64,000 nucleotides of DNA from Polytrichum commune (GCA_950295325.1 OX485807.1:9267001-9331000); one strand, 5' to 3'; counted from the stretch's first letter, positions 13,081 to 26,319 are shown. Notes: generated by a model from the sequence alone, not told the origin. Made by a program: numbers and translations.

Positions 13081-13169
13081 TGTAGAATATTGAAATAATT
13101 ATCTTATGTGAAACACTTGAAATGAAGCTCAGAATATTTCCAAATATTCCCACATTCAAATGGAATATG

Positions 13170-13290
13170 AGAATATTTGAGAATATTCCATGGAATAATG
13201 TCAGTCCCACAACATTGTTATGGATCTAAATAATGTTATGTGTAGAATATTAAAATAATTATAGTATGTGAAACATGTGGGAAAATGCTA
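13170..13290. repeat. Duplicated right half of the foldback MITE plus flank
   Basis: This repeats 13008-13128 at an offset of 162 bp. It includes GTCAGTCCCAC, ATTGTTATGGAT, ATGTTATGTGTAGAATATT and then flank (AAATAATTAT, TATGTGAAACA). Because the flank is copied as well, it is a local tandem duplication and not a second insertion. Confidence 0.65.
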
Positions 13291-15634
13291 TAACAACACA
13301 CTGGATGTGCAAATTAAGTATTGAACTCAACTGAGATACATTGCAACTAAACTATAGTATTCACCATACATTTGATGACATCACATACACAGTTATATGA
13401 TAAACTACTCTGAAAACCTGGCAAACACTGTGTAAAAATGAGAAGTGCTTGAACTAAAAGCTACCTTCCTCCGAGAAAAGCAAACTTGAATCTCGCAATG
13501 TATCATTACAGGTTCCTCGCATAAATGAAATGGAATTGATTTTGAAGTCCAGGAAACCAAAAAGCTTGATGACACTGAAAGTGTACCATGATGGTTTCAA
13601 ACCAACTAATTCTCTAGAGTGGTAGAGTGCAATAGCCTCCATGAGATGGAGGCTAATATGGTTTCTATGATTCTCCTCTACATAGCGTGGACTTGGAGCC
13701 AGAGCCTATAGAGGAAGATGCCCTTGGTGTGGACTCATATATCCCTCTCCTATGTTGTGACATCCAATACCCCATTTCCATTGGCTCTCAAGGGCGTTCC
13801 AGATCATCTTGTGTGAGCGTGCCTAGTGCATCCTCTCCTCTTACATTTCCTCATGTTGGGTGTACTAAATCTAATACATCTTGATGCCGAGTAGGCCGTT
13901 CTTGATGGTGTTAGAGATGATTGCAGGTTATATACGTCAAATCATAGGGTCGATGACAACCCTCTGGTTGGGTCTATTCACAAGAGAGCGCACATCAAGA
14001 ACCTCAATCGTGAACGTGCGTCTCAGATTCGCCATTGGCAACGGTGGGAATGCATATTCTTGGCAACAAATGTTGTTACTGGTACTCCTTTCTGATGGAT
14101 TGTAGAGAATGATGTGTTGGAGACCATGCGTTTCACAGGATCCTCACAAAGTAGGAGCATTTTCTTGGCAACAAATGTTGTTATTGGTACTCCATTCTAA
14201 CGGACGTCGAGGCAGAACTAAATATGGTACAAGAGAGAATGATGTGTTTGGAGTCCATATGCTTCATGGGATCTACATAAAGTAGGAGCATATACTTGGG
14301 CCTCAACCATGCCATTCATAGCTGGACAATATGGGATAAAATTGAGAATGAGATTAAGGAGGCTTTGTTGGGTCGTTTCCAGGCATATTTCATGTTGGAG
14401 GCTTTTCCCTTCTTCTGTTGGACAGTGGCATCAAGCATAAGGCTTTGCAGGCGTTGAAGTTCATCGATGCTTTTGGTATTTTTGATGGCGCTACAAGTGC
14501 AAATATGTGTGCAAATACATGAAGGTTTGTGTTTTATTTGCACTTTTCCAGCTTCCCAATTTCAACTGCTTCATGGCCGAACTTGAGTAGTTTTGTGCCA
14601 AGCCTACTGAGCCCCGCTTACAAAGTTCAACATTGCATGTGTATACCAAACACAACTAAGGGAAATCCCTGGGGGGTGCCACTTACTTCTACTTTGAAAG
14701 ACAGTTTCTATTGCTGGACAAGTACTTTGATCTAGTGTCCACATACATTTAACGTCCAAAGCACATGAGCATGCCCCAGTTGAAGTGTGATACTTTAAAT
14801 TTGCAAAAACTGGAAACGAGCAATGCCACTGGCCTCTCTTATTGTGGTTGTCATCAATGCAACTTATCCCTCCTCATCCCTCAAAAATAGAACCAAAGAA
14901 AGTAGAGTACAACCATCAACCACCAGTATGGTGGTTGTATGAAGCGCCCCTTCAGCAAGTTACAAGATGCAGGGCGCAGCAAAAGGTGGTGCTTTTCAGG
15001 CACATTTGTGATTTGGGTCATCCTCAATTTGGGAGGTTATGAATCCACTAGTTGCAAACTAGTGCCAACACAATGTCCTAGCTGATAATGAACAATTTAA
15101 TGATTGAAAAACATGCACCCTGCTCAATGTGCAAAGCCAGGAAGAGAATCAGGGCAAACATCATTATTTGCAGCAAAAATCACGAGTCTTCACTTCCTGG
15201 GTCCTGAGGAGCACTAATTGAAGCAATGGTGCTTTGATTCTGCACTTTGCCTATATATGCCATGAGATGATACTTCCTGTCTGACCTGTATCACCACAAA
15301 CCCATTGGCAACACCTAGAGTCAAGACTTAGATGGCCTTTGACATCACATCAAGTCATCGATCTCAGTGTTTGCAATACTTTGCATTTTTACAAATATAA
15401 TTTCCTTGCAATCTGACATCCATCACAAACTTCCCAAGGCAAAATTATCATGCATAAACAGTAGAATGTTCAATTGATATCATAGTTTTTTATTGATGCC
15501 GAGATAATTGTATACTTATCTTATCTCCCTCTATTATGTGCCGCATTGTACTAATGCAAAAAATTGTTACATATGATTAATACAATGAATTACATTATTC
15601 ACCACCCTTTGGAAACTAGTGATGTACTAAAGCT
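13291..15634. other. Intergenic, no recognised gene
   Basis: There are short open stretches only. A short internal duplication is visible at about 14055-14140 versus 14160-14250 (TTCTTGGCAACAAATGTTGTTA, then AGAGAATGATGTGTT). I assign no gene. Confidence 0.4.
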
Positions 15635-15887
15635 TCAAACGGGGAGAAAGGATTTTAGGGGAAAATTATGCAACCTGAAACCAATAAGCCAAAAGAAACG
15701 TCTTGCAAGTGGTGGTGGGAAGACAGCAAACCCTGTTGGACCTCCTTTCCTCTTCATTTCCTGCACTTCGCGCATACATCATGCATCAGAAATGATGGTA
15801 ATTTTTTTTAATCAGTTGTTGATGTGGGAGGTCAATTTGATTCCATGTGGAACTACATAGCATTTTGGCAGCACCAATGAGCACATG

Positions 15888-15919
<32 letters not shown>

Positions 15920-18662
15920 TACATCTTTTATGACCTAGAACTGGCAAACATTGGTATGAGAATTGACAATAGCGAGTCTTTGGATACTAACGATGCAAGG
16001 TTGTGTGATGTTTCGTTAAATGCTGCAAATAAAAAGAGCTTTGAGCTCCATAATAACTGGTACCGATTCAATGAGATCTATCTCAGGAGGAGAACCTGAA
16101 CAAGGCGCTTGACAATACGTCGACCAATCCCTCGATTTTGATATTCAGGGTCAACTGCAACATCGCAAATTGTGGCCTGGAACAAGGGCATACACACATC
16201 ATCAGCTCGTGAAATAATTATGTAAAAAAACCAGTTATTCGTCTCACATTTTCAAGGTAGCATCAGTGTGTACTTATTTCAAGCTCGTGCCAATCTGGCT
16301 ATGTCCTGTGAGACAACAGGACATCTATGAGAGGGAGGGTGAAGAGGTGAAAACACGTATCCTGCATTTTTTGATGACTGTAAGATTGTTCTGTTACGCA
16401 ATTGCTAAACATTCCGATAACATGAGACATTAATTGTTTTCAAATAGCCAACTCAAAATTGATTATCATGAGATTGGTCACTTCAGAAAACAGCAACAGG
16501 TAGGTATTCAGATAAAGGATACTCATCCATAACTGATATCACTTTTGGTCGGAGATAAAACATCACATTTGAAATGGTTAAAGGTTTTCTACATATTTCA
16601 TAACAGGCTTTGCTTCGAACCACCTCTGAATCCTAGAAACTTTCAAAGTGTTTCAGTGGCAACAATTTACATACAATAAATGCACCATCCGATACTGCAC
16701 GCCCAATGCCTGAAACAAGTTTCAACATGCCCACATAGTTAACATTCAAGAAATAGCATCTCACTTGCAGAACATCCTAGTACCACAAAAAACAATCAGA
16801 AAATTAATAGATGGTTTTAAGCTAATGGCAAATATGAATTCTTCTGAGTTGTCATGACCATGGTAAATTCTAATCAAGAAAACAAGAGTGTGTTAAAAGT
16901 GCGTACCGACAACTTTTGAAGAAGTCATCGTTCCAAGGTCCGCATTCTCTTGTTCTGCCAGTACTACCACAAACTGCAGCATTCCCGCTGCAGCCCAAAA
17001 TTATCAAACGCCCCCAACTACCAAGATTTACATTGTATTCCTCTCCCTTCAGATGTAAACCTTTGCATAGTATAAACTGGCCTCAACTGATATTTTAATT
17101 GCTTAAGATGACCAAAAGCAACAACACACTGGGCCTTACCATGAAACTATGATGAAGAGCTTTCATGATCTTCCTGGGGTCTCTTGACACCTGAAGTGTT
17201 TTTGCCCACAATTCGCTTAGCTGTTCACCAAGACCAAACATTAACGAATTAGAAGACTCCTCTATTGGCTCACTTCTATACTATCAGACATTGTCAGGAA
17301 CTCCAGACAAGTCATGTTTGAACTTTTTACATCTTGGGTTCTTCCTTTATAGAGATTATTGTCAGAAACAAAAGATAAAGCATTCCAAGTAGAGACACAT
17401 TGTTACCCTCTCTATACGTTTTGTGATGAGATTCATGCAGTTTGAAACAACAGAGGAAATTTCGATTTTGAGTTTGTAAATACGATTTCTAAGATAATTC
17501 TTTCATGAGGTGGTTGAGACAAACGGTATTAATTTACCCAGATCATGAGACTATGAGGGCATCTTTGTAGGGTACATGGGCTACAGCTCATTTTTCCTGT
17601 TGAAGAGATAAGTTCTAAACAGTAGTGATACATACACCAAGTTTTGACATTCTCCAAGGTCCTTTCTTCTTTCTCAGTTTCAACGCCTAACAACTATGCT
17701 TCTATAATTTTCTTTTTCAAGTACAGTTAAAAGTTCTCTTCTACTTCAGAACTCATGGGAAAACCAAGTCGTATTGCTCAAGTGCCTTCTATTGTGAAAC
17801 ATACTCTTTTCCCACATTTGATTTTATGACTACAACTTTAAAATTGTACTACTTGAGTAAAATAAACCCAGATTGTAAGCACTAAACGCAAGAGACAACA
17901 ACAAGAAGCCAAAGTTGAGCGTGTGAATTCAGGTATTTGTGAATGAACCTGGACAGGGTCAACATCAGCAAGGTTTGTGCTGTACACAAGAGGGCGTGGT
18001 ATCTTGATCGGCCATAGGGGCCGTGGTGACTGAGGCAAGGAAGTGGAGGCCGAAATCGTTCCCCCCCCTTGCTTACTTGAAATAGAAAAACCCTGCAGGA
18101 TCACAATGTGCACAATGGGGTATTGTAGAAAAATCAAAACCCTAACATAGAGAGGTTAGAGGACTTCGACAGTCAAAGATGATACCTGTATTGTCGTGCC
18201 AACTCTCAGAATCTATCCTCTTGCTATTCAAGACTCGGTTCCTGGTAACAACTCATAACCTCATTGATAGCGTCGTCTATGATGATCAAAGATGATATTA
18301 ATAATGATCAGAATCGAGTGGGAAGGATCCATATCTATGCTCTTGTTATTGAAGACTTGGTTCCTGGTAACAACCCATAGCCTAATCGATGGCGTAATAA
18401 TTATGATGACTAAACATGCTGTTGAACTATATTTAGATTCGAGTGAGAAAAATCAAACCATGCTCAAAGAAGGAGAAGGGAATGTGAAACGGACGGGAGA
18501 TAAAGCGTTTCTTGAGAGTTGCAGAGTCATAGGTGGGCTTTGGCGGCACTGAAAAGAAGGTGATGGTGCTTGAGAAGAGCATCGACATGAAAACCCTATT
18601 TGGGAGGATGCAGAGGAGCAGCTAGACACCTTGAGAGGCGATACCAAATTGAGTGCCACCAT
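15635..18662 (-). CDS. GNAT-family N-acetyltransferase, plastid-type leader, seven exons
   Basis: Predicted acetyl-CoA-dependent N-acetyltransferase; the substrate is unknown. Minus-strand exons as I read them: 18662-18459, 18092-17949, 17220-17140, 16973-16907, 16709-16675, 16176-16096 and 15760-15635, encoding 245 aa. All joins keep frame (the 16907/16709 join is phase 1, the rest phase 0). Landmarks are LADVDPVQ-LSELW (109-121), GIGRAVSDG, ATICDVAVDPEYQ (178-190) and the acetyl-CoA loop QNRGIGRR (190-197). The C-terminal exon reads GFAVFPPPLARRFFW, with the usual FF-xx-GF ending. Residues 1-60 are Ser/Ala-rich with few acids, like a chloroplast transit peptide. The first exon and its weak donor (ATG before GTTTGA) are the least certain part. 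Two other donors (GTTCAT, GTTCTC) are also weak. It resembles plant plastid GNATs (the NSI/SNAT group). Confidence 0.83.
15895..15920. repeat. (TG)n microsatellite in GNAT intron
   Basis: About 13 TG units in the last intron of the GNAT gene. Confidence 0.85.
18207..18412. repeat. Diverged tandem duplication in GNAT first intron
   Basis: CTATCCTCTTGCTATTCAAG at about 18213 and CTATGCTCTTGTTATTGAAG at about 18334 each lead into GGTTCCTGGTAACAAC and a CATAACCT-ATTGATAGCGT block. The offset is about 122 bp. Confidence 0.6.
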
Positions 18663-18778
18663 TTTAGATATTGTCTGCAGTCCATAGGCATTCCAAATCT
18701 TAGTGAAGAAATTTAGACATAACATGCATGGAGAGAGGTTCAATCGCAGATGGAGGATCGCAGATAGGATCCAATTGC

Positions 18779-18786
18779 AAACCCTA
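18779..18786 (-). promoter_or_regulatory. Telo-box AAACCCTA upstream of GNAT gene
   Basis: A telo-box match lies 117 bp upstream of the proposed GNAT start codon. A single 8-mer match is weak by itself. The other host gene in the window also has this motif, in longer form. Confidence 0.35.
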
Positions 18787-20989
18787 GCAATGTTGCATCA
18801 TAACTCCAACACATATGCCAACTGCTGCCAGTTGACGCAATCGACACTTTTTCTTGATTATAGCAGTCCTAACCAGATGTCTCAACTGTGCTCTTGGAAA
18901 ATTGGAAACAAATGATGCACTTTCTACACTCGCAGAAAACCACACGCTATGCACTTTGCACACTCGCCGAAAACCACACGCTCTGCACTTTATTGAGAAT
19001 TTCTCAGAATGTGAATCAAGAATTTGTAGGCAATAGATGCCTGTGAAGAAATCGACTCGCAATGTCAGTTGACTATGGACTCAAATTGCAGTAGATCCGT
19101 CCAAGAATATATCAAATTTATGATACCGCACCTACTCTCTCCAATAAATCGAATCAAACTATGCCATGTAACCTAAAGAACCAGATTGGACCCACTGTTG
19201 GGTAATCTCATAGGTGTTCGGGCAAGATGGTATGTCTGCAATAAAGCTCGATGGCAGTAGATGATTCTGCTGTAACATAACTCATAAATTTCAAGAAGCG
19301 AGGATTCCATGGGGAGAAAGTTGAAACTTAGAAAGTGGAGTTGCGGTTCGAGAGTTATATGTACCTGCCTGTGAGAAGCGGCGGTAGAAAATCGAGAGTT
19401 GCAATTGATCAATTGCGGGTTTTTGGGTGTGTGGTCGATGAGATGCGCAAAGGAAATTAGACACCAATCTTATCGATTGCTGTTAATCTGGTCGGCTCCA
19501 ATTCTTGTTCCATCTCTCCAACCTCAGTTCCAGTTAGTTAGCCAACTACTACTTTCCACATGAGAAAGCCAAAGGCAAGCATTCATGATGGATTGATCGG
19601 TGAAAATGCGCGAGAGAAAGAGAGATAGAGACAGAGATTCTTGTATGCAAACCACACTGGCTTGGTGGCTTTGGATGGTATCCACAGAACGCACCAATTG
19701 CCCGGGCTGCCGCAGCGTCGCTCGCAATTCGATAAGGTAGCTCAGAAACTCGAGGGCCAGAATCCAGGTGGCCGAGTAAGCTGACCTGGCAACCAATTTT
19801 GATGATCTGGCACCTCAACTGGTGTCCACTGAAGAAACAAATATCCTCTTTTAACCCCTAACTTCCCATGTCCAATTTCCTTCAAATATGCCCAGACAAT
19901 GTGACCTCAATTTCAGCGACCATAGCTAAAGATCTAAAGTTTCTTTTGACAAATCCAACTATATAGATGTTTGCAGGTCAGAGGTGACTACTCATAATCC
20001 AAATTTTAAACATTGGAGTTTTGTTATGTAGGAGATTATAATAGGAATGTCAATAGTGATCTTGAGGGGCAACAATTTAGACATGAAATTGGTGTTTTTT
20101 TTTCTATCAAACCTCCACTTAAATTAACTCCAAATGACAAATGTTACTCTCATTCAAATGAGGGTCAATATACCCATTCAAATCAACTTACAAATTATGA
20201 AACCAATAATTTATGACTTTTGGGAAGCTTTGCAATTTGAGGCAACAGTGCCACAAGTGTGCACCATTCAAATGGATTTGCACCCACTAACACATGTCCA
20301 ACTAAACATTCCAATGGTAGATGTTTAGGATTTGTTGTACTTGGGTGTCATACAAATTTTCAAATCAATTGGGAATTATTTGCACATAGGGATCACCCAA
20401 AAAAAACATGTTTAGATATGATGCCCCTAAACCTCAGAGGTGACAAATGTCACTTTTTGGTTTGTGGACCGGTTCCACCATAAATCAGTTAAGAGCACAT
20501 TCCCATATTTGAAGTAATCCAAAAATAACTAACTCTCTTGAATCAAAAACTTTCCACATGTTAGAACATAGTAGACTAAACATGAACAAGAGGAGTAGTT
20601 GAAACAATAATTAATTAACTTAAAAAAACCCATCCAAACTAGTGTCAAAGGGGTTAGTGCAAACTGCTCACAGCTTGATTATGGTCACATAGGACATTAG
20701 GGCTTAAAGAACACTAATGAACCAATGAACTAAATTTGATTTTAGAGTCCATGAAGTTAAAAGGCTAGTGGACTAAAAAGCCAATGGTGCTGGACACGCC
20801 ACAAACTTTGAAGATTTTGACTACATTGTTTATTCAAATTAGTGCATGTCACAATTCATAAATACCTAGTGCTATAACTGTTTAAGGAGAATGCAATATT
20901 TTACCATGCAAAGTCATCTATGTTCTATAATGCCCGAACAACCTATTGAACTTTCATTAGGAAAATTTGAACTCATCAATAAGACGTTA
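18787..20989. other. GNAT upstream region and intergenic sequence
   Basis: No coding gene is recognised. A 33-bp unit (CTCGCMGAAAACCACACGCT) occurs twice in tandem at about 18928-18992. The part up to about 19850 has relatively high GC and purine-rich tracts and may be the GNAT promoter region. Confidence 0.35.
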
Positions 20990-21370
20990 TAGCATTACGT
21001 AACTCCATATAGTAATACACACTAATTGGGATAATCAAAGGACTTTGTGATTACGTAGTTGCTACATTTGATTATCCCAATTAGTGAGGGAAGGCTAATA
21101 GTATGTATGGGAAATTAATGAAGGTGATACTAAATTTCTTTATGCTAAGAAATTAGTGCCATCAAAAGATCTAGGAAGCATTACACTATTCATTGAAAAT
21201 AGTATTCATCACTAAAACTACCCACAACATTCATCCTGGCATTATTCATCGACAACCATGTGTTTGCGTATAATTTTTTTTCAATCACTCTACAAGCACT
21301 TTAGAACACGCATTAATTTTCTTGAATTATATGATAAATGAGCATGTATTCGTTGATTTAGTATTAGACG
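20990..21370 (+). repeat. Dispersed repeat, copy 1
   Basis: This matches 48600-49130 in the same orientation. Shared words are GATTA-CCCAA-TTAGTGAGGG, GGCTAATAGT, AAGGTGATACTAAA, TTCTTTATGCTA, GATCTAGGAAGCATT and ATGTGTTTGC. The 48.6-kb copy carries a MITE insertion that this copy lacks, so this copy shows the empty site. Confidence 0.65.
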
Positions 21371-22199
21371 ATTCAAATTTTAGCCCTCACTAATTTTGAG
21401 ACTTGGCAAGATAAGCACATGTTTGGGGAATTAGTACCACATGCACTAATTGGGAAAATCATTGTACTATATTGTGCACTTGTAATTTTCTACTTTGTTA
21501 CAAGATCCCACATATGCTAAAATGTGGGAAGTGACCATTACTTATACCTTATAAGCATCCCATCATTTCCTATCCAATGAATTGGAGTGCAATGCCCTCT
21601 AAGGTAGGTATAGCCAAAACCACCACCACTATGTATGGCATGCATACATTTTTTGCTATTAAATGCATGTGGTACATAGTGGTGGTTTTAGGTTTGGTGA
21701 TGGTTTTGGATATACCTACCTTAATTATGATTGGCTGACACTTTGTTTCGCAACATGCATCCAAGGTTTGACTAAGTTACAAGCAACTAAATTAGTCACC
21801 ACTTATTTCAAGTGTTGACAACACTTTCTAAGCATCCACATTTTAAGAGACATGCCAAATTTGGATTCATCTGTACCAAAATCATAAAATTAACATAACA
21901 TTATTCAAATGTTATCAACCATTCCATTATAATAAAATCAGTCTATTGCTTCACTTGAGTTTTCCACCATGAATTTGCAATGGTGAGGATAAACAAACTA
22001 TAATTCCAAATAGAATTTGGCCTATTCTCGACCCCACCCAATGTACAAACTCAATCGAATAATGTTATGAACATTATTGATGCGTACTATAATACAAACA
22101 CTCTCATGTGTCAATGAAAAAGTAGAGGTGTAGTTGTGGTTGATTGCAGTGCTAACCACAACCACCTTCATAGTGTAGACAAACCTTTGTTGAACTTCA

Positions 22200-22560
22200 A
22201 GATGAGAAACAACTCCTCAGGGCTGGTCTAGATTGCAGTGACGAAGTGCACTGGTCGGCCATGAATTTTAGCCCAAGACAAGGTTATTTGAGGTGACAAT
22301 TGGTATGGCATACAAGATGGAAACACAATAAATAAAAAGATGCCTCGAGTTGGAGTTCTCCAGAGGACAAGTTTCTTGCTAGAGGGTTCGAGGTTGCCCA
22401 AGGAACTTGACCTCTGGAAAACTCACCTAACAAAATTTGTTGCCATGTTGGTGGTCATGTCATTTTTTCATCCATGCTTGACATTTTGCACTACAAAAGA
22501 CTTGGCCATAGTGTAGACCCCGGCCGAGTGAAGAACTTGTTTTGTAGGCAATCACATTGC
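22200..22560 (-). repeat. Dispersed repeat, inverted relative of 29740-30060
   Basis: The two copies share, in opposite orientation, GACGAAGTGCACTGGTC, AGCCCAAGACAAGGTTATTT, GGTATG, CTCGAACCCTC-like and CCATG-TTGGTGG-CATGTCAT blocks. It is probably a non-autonomous element; the ends are not resolved. Confidence 0.6.
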
Positions 22561-22665
22561 TCCATTTCAGCCCTTGATATAAAATGATGTATCAACATAA
22601 AGACAGTGTAAAACTCCATGATGTTTTCAAGATCTAATTTGAAGACTTGTTGACGACTTCAAACA

Positions 22666-22995
22666 TATTTAAGTAAAATTGGACTAAGTCCAAGTCCATA
22701 ATTGTAACATGTTAAAATCTATCATAGAATCCTATGATAGGATTGTACGGTACTATCCTTCAATACAATATGCAAAGTTGATTATGATAATATCATAGTA
22801 GTTTTTAACTTTATTTTCACTATTCAACATTCATTTATTTATATTTGGCATCATTACATATAGATATCTACCTCTAATTCATATGTTATGAACAAAATAT
22901 TCAAGTGATCACTAAGGATTTGCACATCTCCCATGAAAAGTGTACCATAGGATCTTGTGATAGAATCGAAGCAACCAAAAAGTCCAGATTTTGAA
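22666..22995 (+). repeat. Direct dispersed repeat, copy A
   Basis: This matches 24490-24845 at about 85% by eye: AAGTAAAATTGGACTAAG, TCCAAG, AACATGTTAAA, ATCCTTCAATA, CACTATTCAACATT, ATCATTACATATAGATAT and AGGATCTTGTGATAGAAT. No coding sequence. Confidence 0.7.
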
Positions 22996-23581
22996 AATCT
23001 GTCGAGTTGTACTAAAATACAACACAATTTGAGTATATTGAGTGCTTTATGAGACCTTTGAGCGTTAAAAAATTTGAAGCATGAAGCACTCTACATTAGT
23101 GTGCCCCATGAATGGGGCACAATGCACATGTGCATGGCGGGCAACTACATTATTTATGGAAATTTAGGTGGTGAAACTATCATTGGAACCCTAGTGGATG
23201 ATATTACAATGGATGCACACTATGTTCCAACCCACAACATATAACATTGGAGGTAAATGTTGTAAGTTACAATATATTCATTGGATGGAGAATGGTGTGG
23301 ACTTGAGTTCTCCGACAAAGTGAGATCCAATTTATATTGTCCTTCCTAGGTGGTTTCAAATCCAAATAAGACCAACAAAAGCTCGATTGGGGTGAGTGGG
23401 GTGGTGGGGTGGTGGGCCCATGGTGGGTTGGTGATTTGCCATATGTCACTTGCTCATACATGCCACATCATCATCTAAAATTCACATGTTGTATAATACA
23501 TTAATTTGGCATGTACATATTAACATGTGACACCCATACATATGAATTATGACTTGCTAAGATGTAAAGACTAATGATGTA

Positions 23582-23815
23582 CATTGATGTGTACAATTAG
23601 GTTGCCACATAGTACTATATAGACATTTTATACTACCTGAACATTGTTCAATACAATAACAAAATACACGAGTTTGTATTATTTCGTTATTGTGGTTGCT
23701 ATATGGATGAATAAATAAAGTTATAAGTTTTTTGTGATCTGAAATTGATCCAAGGTGATTTGCATGGGTAAATAGGCAACCTATTTGCAAGCAACCTCAT
23801 TGCACATGTCAGTGT
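23582..23815. mobile_element. CACTA-like MITE (family with ATGTGCAATTAGG ends)
   Basis: The ends are inverted: the left reads CATTGATGTGTACAATTAGG and the right, reverse-complemented, reads CACTGACATGTGCAATGAGG. Related copies are at 33579-33803 and 39938-40782, where the end is CACTAATAT, hence the CACTA-like assignment. Internal words GGTTGCTATA-GGATGA and ACCCAAGGTRATTT are shared. Confidence 0.55.
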
Positions 23816-23986
23816 GGACAATTAATTCAAAGCCAAGTCTTAATGGTTGGTAGGCCACACCTCTTATTAATCTTTCAGCTTGGCTCGAGCATGTGACCAT
23901 GTGCACCTTTGGAAGGTGCTTCACAAACTTCCAAAGAGTGATGTATAATGTGATTACCTTATGACAATGACGAGAAATGGAAGCTT

Positions 23987-24152
23987 CATAACACTGTTCA
24001 AATCCATAACCATGTTCTGTGGGATTGATAGTATTACACGTAGTATTTCCAGATATTCCCCACATTCAGACCGAACAGGGGGAATATCCGGGAACACTAC
24101 ATATAATATTGTCAGTCCCACAGACCATTGTTATGGATCTGAGTAATGTTAT
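23987..24152. mobile_element. Foldback MITE, 166 bp (copy 2)
   Basis: Same family and length as 12915-13080. The arms are CATAACACTGTTCAAATCC and, on the other strand, an ATAACATTACTCAGATCC variant. Confidence 0.7.
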
Positions 24153-24489
24153 CCTTAAAACATATTTCGTTCTAGTAGTATAATTTGGCACATGTAAATG
24201 AGAACGTAAAAACAATGTAATCCTTATGACATTAAATAAAAGCTTGGGTACCATCTCAACAATTTATCTCTCTACCTTTCCATCATAAATTTGCCTCCGG
24301 AAGTTTCCATCACAAATTGTAGGTGGGTGGGATGTGGTAGGCCTACAAGTAGGCAGCCAAGTAAGTTAATACCTTAATATGTAGGTAGCACATGTGTCAC
24401 TCCTCATTAAGAGGGTGCATGGTTGGCCATTGCATAATGAATGGTTAATCTCGCCACTTTTTGATGTAAGCCAATTTGTCACATACACT

Positions 24490-24845
24490 TATTGAAGTAA
24501 AATTGGACTAAGTCCAAGTTCGTAACTGTAACATGTTAAATTCTATCATAGGATCCTACGATAGGACTGAATGGTAATATCCTTCAATAGAATATGCAGT
24601 GTTGATCATGTCAATATTATAATAGTTATAATTTTTATTCTCACTATTCAACATTTTTTATTTATATTTAGTATCATTACATATAGATATTTGATTGTTC
24701 ATTTGATTTAATCGCATAAAATTCAAGTAATTACTAAGGATTTACACATCTCCCATAAAAATTGGGTCTATCAAAAGTGTATTGTAGGATCTTGTGATAG
24801 AATTGAAGCAACGACAAAGCATAGGTTTTGAAAATATGGTTGGTT
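24490..24845 (+). repeat. Direct dispersed repeat, copy B
   Basis: Partner of 22666-22995. The two are 1.8 kb apart in direct orientation with the second foldback MITE between them. They could be the flanks of a decayed element or a segmental duplication. Confidence 0.65.
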
Positions 24846-25819
24846 TAATTTAAATACAACATATGGATATGTGCAATTAGGTTGATTTCATTACCCCATG
24901 CAAATCACCTTGGGTCAAAATCATATTACAATTTTTTCTTTACTTTGTTCTACTATCCGTGTATCCCTCCCCCCTCCCACAACATAATTATATATATATA
25001 CACGTGGTTATTATGGTTATAAGTATTCCAAGCAATGTGGAATGTCGGTAAATTAACATGGGGCGACCTAATTTCACATATCCAATCCAACAGGGTGATG
25101 TGTAGTGTGATTACCTTAGAGGGCACTCTACGTCAACTAGAAATCATCATCATTTCTCCCTCTAATTTTGCCAAATGTCAATTTGGCATTGGTGTAGACC
25201 CTCGTGACTCATTCCGTAGACATGTGGGAACTACACTCCGCGACTAGTAGAGATGAAAATAGAGCGCCCCTCTACAATGCCCTCTAATAAATGTAACGAT
25301 CTTACGAAACGACTCCACTTCCTAGTAGCACTACAATAAACATGTAATAAGCGAGAATGAAAACAACATCCAATTCTTTACTACAACTCCCTCTTTAAAA
25401 TGTAAGATATTATTATTTCACCAACTTATCATAAAATTCATGACATCACGAGCGGTCGGCCTCCGGAAGGGTGTGATGCAAAGCCATTATTATAGGCGGG
25501 CGATGATGAGATGTGGTAGACTAGGCAAACAAAAGAACTAATTAAGGACGGGACAAGCAAGTCCTCACACCAACTTAACTTCTAGTTAACTAAAGCTAAG
25601 TGCACACGTGTCGCTTGTTTAGAGGGCGGACCCCGGTTGCCCATTGCACAATAGGATGGTGAACCTCGCCACTTGTAACGTAAGCCAAACATTTAGCTCC
25701 CGTTTCCATACAAATAGCTTCAACATTGTGGGTGTGGGCCCCACACCTCCCCCCCCCCCTCTTTCCTTTCTCCTACAATTACGATGTAAAGCTCTCCCGG
25801 CCCTCAACACGTACTAGGC
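24846..25819. other. No gene; partial CACTA-like end and C-tract
   Basis: Near 24868 the sequence GTGCAATTAGGTTG matches the TIR of the CACTA-like MITEs, but no partner end is visible. A run of 10 C sits near 25750. No gene is recognised. Confidence 0.4.
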
Positions 25820-25822
25820 TTA

Positions 25823-26319
25823 GGGCCACTTCACACATGAGACTGAAAGCCCGTGACCATTGCACTTCAAGCACTCTCATTGGTGGAAAAGGCGGAGCCG
25901 GTCCAAGTTCGCTTCACACTACGCTTGAGGGACCAACGGAGTATGTGAATGCAAGATGGATGTAAAGTCTACATGGACTCCTACATGGCATCAATTGATC
26001 ATGTTTCATGGTCACTTGGATTATTCTCAAAAACCACCTCTTGAAGGTAGGCATAACACAAAACGGGAGACCATGGCATTCCGAACGCTCACAACCCTTG
26101 ATTTATTCCACTTTTATCATGCGTGAGGACCCGCATGAATAAAATTTCATTGAAATAACATTGGTTGAGGGCCCGGTCACATATGACTTCACACTACACT
26201 TGAGGATCCATGACCACAATACATGATTTTGGAGGTGTGTTGGGACAGCCTTTGGACACTTTCTTTTGGGCTTTCACAATTTCATGGTCACGGCTCTTGG
26301 CTCGTGTGTGAAGTGGCCC
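25823..26319 (+). mobile_element. PIF/Harbinger-type MITE, 497 bp, with TTA duplication
   Basis: It begins GGGCCACTTCACACA and ends TGTGTGAAGTGGCCC. TTA lies immediately outside each end (25820-25822 and 26320-26322), giving a clean 3-bp target duplication. The TIR is that of the 3.1-kb element at 408-3538. Compared with 37226-37696 the whole element is in the opposite orientation. There is no coding capacity. Confidence 0.85.
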
